DNA of 64,000 nucleotides, taken from the NCBI RefSeq assembly GCF_009852415.1, contig NZ_WOXS01000002.1, positions 6,054,001-6,118,000 of the forward strand, written 5' to 3'. Positions 54,995 through 61,347 of this stretch are shown here, piece by piece. The notes beneath the pieces were generated by a model. That model was given only the letters and a program-made list of their open reading frames with translations. It was not told the origin of the DNA and ran no database searches. Both the position numbers and the translations under genes were made by a program. The stretch is from Streptomyces sp. Tu 3180 (lineage in GTDB: Bacteria; Actinomycetota; Actinomycetes; Streptomycetales; Streptomycetaceae). Each line of letters begins with the position of its first letter. Position 1 is the first letter of the stretch.

Positions 54995-56493
54995 ACCCGG
55001 GTGACCGGCCCGCCACAGGACAGGCCGTGGCGGGGGCCACCACCGCGCACGAGGACATCCTGCGCCGCCAGGTCGCGCGCGAGTCCGCGGCCCGCACCCA
55101 CGCCCGTGCCCTGCCGATCGTCCCGGTGAGGGCACGCGGGATGACCATCGAGGGCGCGGACGGACGCCGCTATCTCGACTGCCTCTCCGGCGCCGGAACG
55201 CTCGCCCTCGGGCACAACCACCCCGTCGTGCTCGAGGCGATCCGCAAGGTCATCGACTCGGGTGCACCGCTTCACGTCTCCGACCTGGCGACCCCGGTGA
55301 AGGACGCCTTCATCACCGAACTGTTCCGCACACTGCCCCCCGGACTCGCCGGCCGCGCACGCGTGCGTTTCTGCGGACCGGCCGACACCGACGCCGTGGC
55401 GAGCGCCCTCCACCTCGTCCGCGCGGCGACCGGCCGCGCCAGCGTACTCGCGTTCACCGGCACCCGTCACGCGCTGACCGCCGGATCCGCGGACACGACC
55501 CGCTCCGCGTCCTCCGGCGCGCAGACCGCCCTGCTGCCCCATCCGCAGGACTACCGCTGCCCCTTCGGCATCGGAGGCGAGCGCGGAGCCGAACTGGCCG
55601 CCCGCTGGACCGAGTCCGTCCTCGACGGTTCCGCCTCGGGCGTACCGCTTCCCGCCGGGATGATCGTCGAACCCGTGCAGGGCGACGGCGTGCTCCCGGC
55701 GCCGGACGCCTGGCTGCGGCGCATACGGCGTCTGACGGCCGACCGGTCCGTCCCCCTGATCGCCGACGAGACCCTGACGGGGGTCGGACGGACCGGCGCC
55801 TTCTGGGCGGTCGAGCACAGCGGGGTCACGCCCGACGCGATGGTGCTGTCCGCGGCCGTCGGGGGAAGCCTGCCGCTGACCGTCGTGGTCCACCGGGACG
55901 ACCTCGACAGCCGCGCCTCCGACGCCCGCACCGGCACGTTCCCCGGCAACCAGCTCGCCATGGCCGCAGGCACGGCGGCCCTCGGCCACGTCCGCGAGAA
56001 CGGCCTCGCCGCACACGCGGCCACGCTGGGCGCCCGCCTGCTGGACCGGCTCCGGGCACTGGCGGGTGAGCTCACCTGTGTGGGGGAGGTGCGGGGACGA
56101 GGGCTGATGATCGGACTCGAACTGGTGGATCCGGAGGGCGAGGAGGACGACGGGGACCGCGGCGCCACCGGTCCGGGGCCGACGGCGACGCCGGACGGCA
56201 CCCGAGGGCGCCGCCCCCCTCCCGCAGCGCCCGAACTCGCGGTCGTCGTGCAACGGGAGTGCCTGCGGCGCGGCCTGATCGTCGGCCTCGGCGGCCCCCG
56301 CGCGAGCGTCGTACGACTGCTCCCACCCCTGACGACCACCGACGAACAGGCGGGCGCGGTGCTCGACCGGCTTGCCGATGCGCTCCGGGCGGCGGCGCGC
56401 GCCCACGTCGCCCGCCCCCGGACGGAACAGCCCCGCCCCCATCCGCGCCGCGGATCCCGCAGTTCCGCGGACCGCACCGAGCGGGCAGGGTGA
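54961..56493 (+). CDS. Class III aminotransferase homologue lacking the PLP lysine
   Basis: 510 residues, related to diaminobutyrate-2-oxoglutarate aminotransferases (DCLSGAGTLALGHNHPVVLEAI, MIVEPVQGDGVLPAPDAWLRRI, LIADETLTGVGRTGAFWAVEHSG, TFPGNQLAMAAGTAAL). The Schiff-base lysine expected in LSKAxGGSLPL is replaced by A298 (VLSAAVGGSLPL). A disordered Gly/Pro/Arg insertion lies near residues 395-425 and a Pro/Arg tail at the end. Without the lysine, normal transamination is not expected. The family member at this locus in relatives belongs to a siderophore gene set (from memory). GTG 54961 is the best start (GGAGGACGGAG upstream). Confidence 0.75.
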   Translation: MGSTHEERRTADPGDRPATGQAVAGATTAHEDILRRQVARESAARTHARALPIVPVRARGMTIEGADGRRYLDCLSGAGTLALGHNHPVVLEAIRKVIDSGAPLHVSDLATPVKDAFITELFRTLPPGLAGRARVRFCGPADTDAVASALHLVRAATGRASVLAFTGTRHALTAGSADTTRSASSGAQTALLPHPQDYRCPFGIGGERGAELAARWTESVLDGSASGVPLPAGMIVEPVQGDGVLPAPDAWLRRIRRLTADRSVPLIADETLTGVGRTGAFWAVEHSGVTPDAMVLSAAVGGSLPLTVVVHRDDLDSRASDARTGTFPGNQLAMAAGTAALGHVRENGLAAHAATLGARLLDRLRALAGELTCVGEVRGRGLMIGLELVDPEGEEDDGDRGATGPGPTATPDGTRGRRPPPAAPELAVVVQRECLRRGLIVGLGGPRASVVRLLPPLTTTDEQAGAVLDRLADALRAAARAHVARPRTEQPRPHPRRGSRSSADRTERAG

Positions 56494-56684
56494 AGGGCGG
56501 CCGCGGCGCACGAGAGGCCGTGCGCCTCCTCCCCGGCGGACGTCCGGGCCGACGGGCCACCCACGCACCGGGCGGGTGCGGCCCACACCCGCTCCCGGAC
56601 CGCCACCGTATGACCACGAGCCACTCCACGAGGACCCGCCGTGCACACGACCCCCACTCCTGACGACCGCATCCCGGCACGGAC

Positions 56685-57014
56685 GTGCGGCTCGCACACC
56701 GGCGCCACCCGGTCCGCCGCCGGGAGGGCGAGTGCCGTGCTACCGCGCCAGGGGAGGAAGTCACCGGACGACGGGCGGCTCCGGGGGGCCTCCGCGACCT
56801 GCTCGACCGTGTCGCCGACCGGGGCCCGGCCCGTACCCCCGCGGGTCTGTTCCAGTTCGTCCCCGTCCCCGTCCCCGTCCGCGTCGAACGTGAACTGCCT
56901 CTCCTCGCGCGGTGGATGAACGCCCCCGCCGTCGCCGCGTCCTGGGAGCCGTCCGGAGCGATTCCTCCAGTGCCCGTGCCGGCCCCAGTGCCCCTGCCAG
57001 TCCCCGTGCCGTGA
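56685..57014 (+). pseudogene. Truncated siderophore-type N-acyltransferase remnant
   Basis: Residues GGLRDLLDRVADRGPARTPA and LPLLARWMNAPAVAASWE match the N-terminal part of IucB/MbtK-like GNAT acyltransferases (normally LLxRWMNDPxVAxFWELAGP). The frame then runs into a Pro-Val repeat (PPVPVPAPVPLPVPVP) and stops; the acetyl-CoA domain is missing. Repetitive CCCGTC and CCCGTGCC units (about 56864-56880 and 56966-57010) probably mediated the loss. The remainder of the 624-bp gap 56494-57117 holds no other recognisable gene; no IucA/IucC synthetase is present. Confidence 0.6.
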
Positions 57015-57117
57015 CCGGTCGTCGCCGCCCCGTTCCGAGGAGCCCCGTCTTGATCACACCTCCCGCCTACGCCGTGATCACCCCGATGTCGGTGCCGGGC
57101 CGTAGGGTGGTCGGGCT

Positions 57118-59103
57118 ATGACGAAGCCCTCACTCCCCGAACTCCTGCACGCTGCCGTCGCTGCCGTCGGCGGCACGGAGCGCCCCGGCCAGGTGGCCAT
57201 GGCCGAAGCCGTCGCCGAGGCGATCGACGACGGCTCCCACCTGCTGGTCCAGGCCGGCACCGGCACCGGAAAGTCGCTGGGTTATCTGGTGCCCGCGCTC
57301 GCACACGGGGAGAGGGTCGTCGTGGCGACGGCCACCCTGGCCCTGCAGCGCCAGCTCGTGGAGCGCGACCTGCCCCGCACGGTCGAGGCGCTGCACCCCC
57401 TGCTGCGCCGCCGCCCGGAGTTCGCGATGCTCAAGGGCCGGTCCAACTACCTGTGTCTGCACCGTCTCCACGAGGGTGTGCCGCAGGACGAGGAGGAGGG
57501 CCTCTTCGACCAGTTCGAGGCGGCCGCGCCCAGCAGCAAGCTGGGCCAGGACCTGCTGCGCCTGCGTGACTGGTCGGACGAGACGGAGACCGGCGACCGG
57601 GACGACCTCACGCCCGGCGTGTCCGACCGGGCCTGGTCCCAGGTGTCGGTGTCGTCGCGGGAGTGCCTGGGCGCCACCAAGTGCGCCTACGGCGCGGAGT
57701 GCTTCGCCGAGATGGCCCGTGAGCGCGCCAAGCTGGCCGAGGTCGTCGTCACCAACCACGCCCTGCTCGCGATCGACGCCATCGAAGGCGCGCCGGTCCT
57801 CCCGCAGCACGAGGTGCTGATCGTCGACGAGGCCCATGAGCTGGTCTCCCGGGTCACCGGGGTCGCCACCGGGGAGCTCACCCCGGGGCAGGTCAACCGC
57901 GCGGTGCGCCGCGCCGCGAAGCTCGTCGACGAGAAGGCCGCCGACCGCCTCCAGACCGCCGCCGAGGGCTTCGAACGGCTGATGGAGCTGGCGCTCCCGG
58001 GCCGGCTGGAGGAGATCCCGGAGGACCTCGGATACGCGCTCATGGCGCTGCGCGACGCCTGCCGGACCGTGATCTCCGCGATCGGGAGCACCCGCGACAA
58101 GTCCGTCCAGGACGAGGACGCGGTCCGCAAGCAGGCGCTGGCCTCCGTGGAGAGCGTGCACGACGTGGCGGAACGGATCACCAACGGCTCCGAGTGGGAC
58201 GTCGTCTGGTACGAGCGCCATGACCGATTCGGCGCCTCCCTGCGCGTCGCCCCCATGTCCGTCTCGGGTCTGCTGCGGGAAAAGCTCTTCGCCGACCGTT
58301 CCGTCGTCCTGACGTCCGCGACCCTGAAGCTGGGCGGCGACTTCAACGGCGTGGGAGCCTCTCTGGGCCTCGGTCCCGAGGGTGCCGAGGGCGACGATCT
58401 CCCCCAGTGGAAGGGCGTCGACGTCGGCTCGCCGTTCGACTACCCCAGGCAGGGCATCCTGTACGTCGCCAGGCATCTGGCCCGCCCGGCCCGTGACGGT
58501 GACCGCGCGGACATGCTCGACGAGCTCACCGAGCTGATCCAGGCGGCGGGCGGCCGCACGCTGGGGCTGTTCTCCTCAATGCGGGCCGCCCAGCTCGCCG
58601 CCGAGGAGCTGCGCTCCCGGATTCCCGAGTTCCCGATCCTCCTGCAGGGTGAGGAGACGCTCGGCGAGCTGATCAAGAACTTCGCGGCCGACCCCAGGAC
58701 CTGTCTCTTCGGCACGCTGTCGCTCTGGCAGGGCGTCGACGTCCCGGGTCCGAGCTGTCAGCTGGTCGTCATGGACAAGATCCCGTTCCCGCGCCCGGAC
58801 GACCCCCTGATGAGCGCCCGCCAGAAGGCCGTGGAGGAGGCGGGCGGCAACGGTTTCATGGCGGTCGCCGCCACCCACGCGGCGCTGCTCATGGCGCAGG
58901 GAGCCGGCCGTCTCGTACGCGCGTCGGGGGACCGGGGCGTGGTGGCCGTGCTGGACCAGCGGCTGGCGACGGCCCGGTACGGCAGCTATCTGAAGGCTTC
59001 GCTGCCCGACTTCTGGTACACCACGGACCGCAACCAGGTCAGGAAGTCGCTGGCCGCGATCGACGCGGCGGCGAAGCAGGCCGAGGCCGAGGCGGAGGCG
59101 TAG
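57118..59103 (+). CDS. DinG/XPD-type Fe-S ATP-dependent helicase
   Basis: A 661-residue superfamily 2 helicase. Walker A is VQAGTGTGKSLGYLVPAL (~44-55). The Fe-S cluster cysteines lie in NYLCLHR and ECLGATKCAYGAEC. Motif II is DEAHEL. C-terminal motifs include GTLSLWQGVDVPG and AQGAGRLVRASGDRGVVAVLDQRL. Related enzymes unwind structured DNA such as R-loops or G-quadruplexes. ATG 57118 (MTKPSLPELL) has TAGGGT 9 nt upstream and no strong ribosome site. Convergent with lexA. Confidence 0.92.
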   Translation: MTKPSLPELLHAAVAAVGGTERPGQVAMAEAVAEAIDDGSHLLVQAGTGTGKSLGYLVPALAHGERVVVATATLALQRQLVERDLPRTVEALHPLLRRRPEFAMLKGRSNYLCLHRLHEGVPQDEEEGLFDQFEAAAPSSKLGQDLLRLRDWSDETETGDRDDLTPGVSDRAWSQVSVSSRECLGATKCAYGAECFAEMARERAKLAEVVVTNHALLAIDAIEGAPVLPQHEVLIVDEAHELVSRVTGVATGELTPGQVNRAVRRAAKLVDEKAADRLQTAAEGFERLMELALPGRLEEIPEDLGYALMALRDACRTVISAIGSTRDKSVQDEDAVRKQALASVESVHDVAERITNGSEWDVVWYERHDRFGASLRVAPMSVSGLLREKLFADRSVVLTSATLKLGGDFNGVGASLGLGPEGAEGDDLPQWKGVDVGSPFDYPRQGILYVARHLARPARDGDRADMLDELTELIQAAGGRTLGLFSSMRAAQLAAEELRSRIPEFPILLQGEETLGELIKNFAADPRTCLFGTLSLWQGVDVPGPSCQLVVMDKIPFPRPDDPLMSARQKAVEEAGGNGFMAVAATHAALLMAQGAGRLVRASGDRGVVAVLDQRLATARYGSYLKASLPDFWYTTDRNQVRKSLAAIDAAAKQAEAEAEA

Positions 59104-59188
59104 GGGGTCGGGGTGTGCCGCCCGCCGCGGCACACCCCGGTGCGGCCGGGGGCGTCATCGGCGTCCGCCACGGGGGCCGGACAGCACA

Positions 59189-59222
59189 GGGCCCCGGAAC
59201 CGGCGCAGGGGTTCCGGGGCCC
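59189..59222. terminator. Bidirectional hairpin between the helicase gene and lexA
   Basis: GGGCCCCGGAAC (59189-59200) and GTTCCGGGGCCC (59211-59222) form a perfect 12-bp stem (13 with the next pair). Confidence 0.8.
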
Positions 59223-59266
59223 GGTCAAGGGGCGGGGCGCCGGTCGAGGCCGGCCCCGCGCCGTGT

Positions 59267-60046
59267 TCAGACGCGGCGCAGAACGGCCACCACCTTGCCC
59301 AGGATGGTCGCGTCGTCGCCGGGGATCGGCTCGTAGGCCGCGTTGTGGGGGAGGAGCCAGACGTGGCCGTCCTCGCGCTTGAAGCGCTTGACGGTCGCCT
59401 CGCCGTCGAGCATCGCCGCCACGATGTCGCCGTTCTCGGCGACGGGCTGGCGGCGGACCGTGACCCAGTCGCCGTCACAGATCGCGGCTTCGATCATGGA
59501 GTCGCCCACGACCTTCAGCACGAACAGCTCACCGTCACCGACGAGCTGCCGGGGGAGGGGGAAGACGTCCTCGACGGACTCCTCGGCGAGGATCGGCCCG
59601 CCGGCGGCGATACGGCCGACGAGCGGGACGTAGGACGCGGCCGGCTTGCCGGCGGTGTCCGCGGGCTGCACGGGGGCGGCCTGGTCGGAGCCGCGCACCT
59701 CGTACGCGCGCGGGCGGTGCGGGTCACGGCGCAGGAAGCCCTTGCGCTCCAGCGCCATCAGCTGGTGTGCCACGGAAGACGTGCTGGAGAGGCCGACCGC
59801 CTGGCCGATCTCACGCATCGACGGCGGATAGCCGCGTCGCTGCACCGAATCCCTGATGACCTCGATCACCCGGCGCTGGCGGTCGGTGAGCCCGGAGCTG
59901 TCCGCCCGGATGCCCGGAGGTCGGCCCGGCAGGGAGCGCTTGTGCCCCTCGGGACTCATGGCTTCGTTCATCGCATGCACCGGCTCGAGTCGGCCCTGGG
60001 AGCGGTCCTGGGCGGTGATGGCGGCGCTGTCTGCGGTGGTGGTCAC
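59267..60046 (-). CDS. lexA: SOS repressor LexA
   Basis: A 259-residue repressor. The N-terminal winged helix is at ~52-115 (LTDRQRRVIEVIRDSVQRRG, SMREIGQAVGLSSTSSVAHQL). The self-cleavage site A148-G149 (RIAAGG), catalytic S183 (VVGDSMIEAA) and K220 (GEATVKRF) are all present. The first ~50 residues are a streptomycete-type extension. GTG 60046 has AGGGG 6 nt upstream. The upstream promoter carries an SOS box, so lexA is autoregulated. Convergent with the DinG-type gene and divergent from nrdR. Confidence 0.96.
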   Translation of the reverse strand: MTTTADSAAITAQDRSQGRLEPVHAMNEAMSPEGHKRSLPGRPPGIRADSSGLTDRQRRVIEVIRDSVQRRGYPPSMREIGQAVGLSSTSSVAHQLMALERKGFLRRDPHRPRAYEVRGSDQAAPVQPADTAGKPAASYVPLVGRIAAGGPILAEESVEDVFPLPRQLVGDGELFVLKVVGDSMIEAAICDGDWVTVRRQPVAENGDIVAAMLDGEATVKRFKREDGHVWLLPHNAAYEPIPGDDATILGKVVAVLRRV

Positions 60047-60079
60047 GTCGGCCCCTCTCGATGGTCTCCCTGCAGCACA

Positions 60080-60119
60080 ACGGTAGTTGCTTTCGAAAGG
60101 TTGCGCCAAACACACGTTC
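60080..60119 (-). promoter_or_regulatory. lexA promoter with overlapping SOS box
   Basis: On the minus strand TTGGCG (60109-60104), 18-bp spacer, TACCGT (60085-60080). The SOS box GAACGTGTGTTT (60119-60108; GAAC-N4-GTTC with one mismatch) overlaps the -35. A palindrome CTTTCGAAAG (60090-60099) lies in the spacer. Confidence 0.75.
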
Positions 60120-60128
60120 GAGTGAAAA

Positions 60129-60150
60129 ATCGCGAATTGCTGTGCGCGAT
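60129..60150. promoter_or_regulatory. ATCGCG-N10-CGCGAT inverted repeat in the lexA/nrdR gap
   Basis: Perfect 6-bp arms (60129-60134, 60145-60150) just upstream of the lexA SOS box, within the 579-bp divergent region 60047-60625. Possible additional operator; factor unknown. Confidence 0.35.
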
Positions 60151-60473
60151 CTCTCATCGAGGTGTATCGGCCACCACGCTCCCCGGCGGGCGCACGGACC
60201 TGCTGTTGTAGTCTTCACCGCCGAGGCGACGACCTCGTGCCGGCGTGCCCAGTCTGCCATCGGGTACCCCGCGGCGCGGGGAGCGGCCCCCGCTTTCTCC
60301 GCGAGTCGCACCGCCCCTCCTCTCCCCGTGCACGGCGTCTCCCCATGCGCGGCGCGCCCGGCGGATCCGAGGATTCGAACGGACGCTTCCGGGTACCGCG
60401 GAGGTGGCCGGCGCCCCGCGCCGGGCCCGGCGCGCGCGACACGCGTGCGGGACGTGCATGTATGAGCCAATCC

Positions 60474-60486
60474 CCACATCTAGTGG
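60474..60486. promoter_or_regulatory. Candidate NrdR box upstream of nrdR-nrdJ
   Basis: CCAC-ATCTA-GTGG has the symmetry and TAGATGTG-like half of NrdR boxes. It lies 140 bp before nrdR. NrdR sites are usually paired ~31 bp apart; a second good copy was not found. Confidence 0.5.
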
Positions 60487-60549
60487 TTGGATTGCGGCAG
60501 CGGCCCAGAAGTTGTGGTCCCCCGGGTCTTCGGGCCCTCCGAGATCGCC

Positions 60550-60555
60550 TATGCT
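60550..60555 (+). promoter_or_regulatory. Candidate -10 box for nrdR
   Basis: TATGCT, 70 nt before the nrdR ATG; the -35 is not clear. Confidence 0.35.
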
Positions 60556-60625
60556 GGAGCTGCTTCGTGAGGCCCGAGAGGCCCGACGAGGCCATTGAGT
60601 CTGCTGTGAGGAGGGTTGGGAGTTC

Positions 60626-61183
60626 ATGCACTGCCCCTTCTGCAGGCACCCCGACAGCCGTGTCGTCGACAGCCGTACGACCGACGACGGCACGTCGATC
60701 CGCAGGCGCCGCCAGTGCCCCGACTGCTCCCGTCGATTCACGACCGTGGAGACGTGCTCGCTCATGGTGGTCAAGCGGTCCGGAGTCACCGAGCCCTTCA
60801 GCCGCACCAAGATCATCAATGGTGTGCGCAAGGCGTGCCAGGGACGGCCCGTCACCGAGGACGCGCTCGCCCAGCTGGGCCAGCGCGTCGAGGAGGCGGT
60901 GCGGGCCACCGGGAGCGCCGAGCTGACCACCCATGACGTGGGGCTGGCCATCCTCGGCCCGCTGCAGGAGCTCGACCTCGTCGCCTACCTGCGGTTCGCG
61001 TCCGTCTACCGGGCGTTCGACTCGCTCGAGGACTTCGAGGCTGCGATCGCGGAACTCCGGCGGGCGGAGCGGCCCGCCGCGGACGACGGGGGCGGCGGCG
61101 GAGCCGTCCCGGGGAGCCACGAGGACGACAGCGGGTCCGGAGGGACTGCCCAGGTCCCCGAACCCGCCCCCGCCGCCGGCTGA
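60626..61183 (+). CDS. nrdR: Ribonucleotide reductase repressor NrdR
   Basis: 185 residues. Zinc ribbon cysteines C3, C6, C31 and C34 (MHCPFCRHPDSRVVDSR ... CPDCSRRF). The ATP-cone domain spans ~46-136 (VVKRSGVTEPFSRTKIINGVRKAC) and senses ATP/dATP. An acidic Gly-rich tail (~150-185) extends beyond the usual ~150-residue length. It represses reductase genes when dATP is high. GGAGGG upstream supports ATG 60626. nrdJ follows after 164 bp, as in S. coelicolor where nrdR-nrdJ are co-transcribed (from memory). Confidence 0.95.
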   Translation: MHCPFCRHPDSRVVDSRTTDDGTSIRRRRQCPDCSRRFTTVETCSLMVVKRSGVTEPFSRTKIINGVRKACQGRPVTEDALAQLGQRVEEAVRATGSAELTTHDVGLAILGPLQELDLVAYLRFASVYRAFDSLEDFEAAIAELRRAERPAADDGGGGGAVPGSHEDDSGSGGTAQVPEPAPAAG

Positions 61184-61347
61184 CCGGCGGGCCGGCCCCG
61201 GACGCCAGGTGCGGGGAGCGGCCGGGCGGCGGCGACGAGAAGACCTGTTGCGGGCAGGCGAGTGGGTGCCCGCAGCACCAGACAGAACACCGTGCCACGG
61301 AAACAACGGGGCACTTCAGGGCGTTTCAGCCCGTACAGGGAGGCGGC

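Noticed and set aside
61184..61347. Cobalamin riboswitch upstream of nrdJ
   Set aside because: The 164-bp gap is short and I could not find a B12-box-like core or the expected long folded leader.
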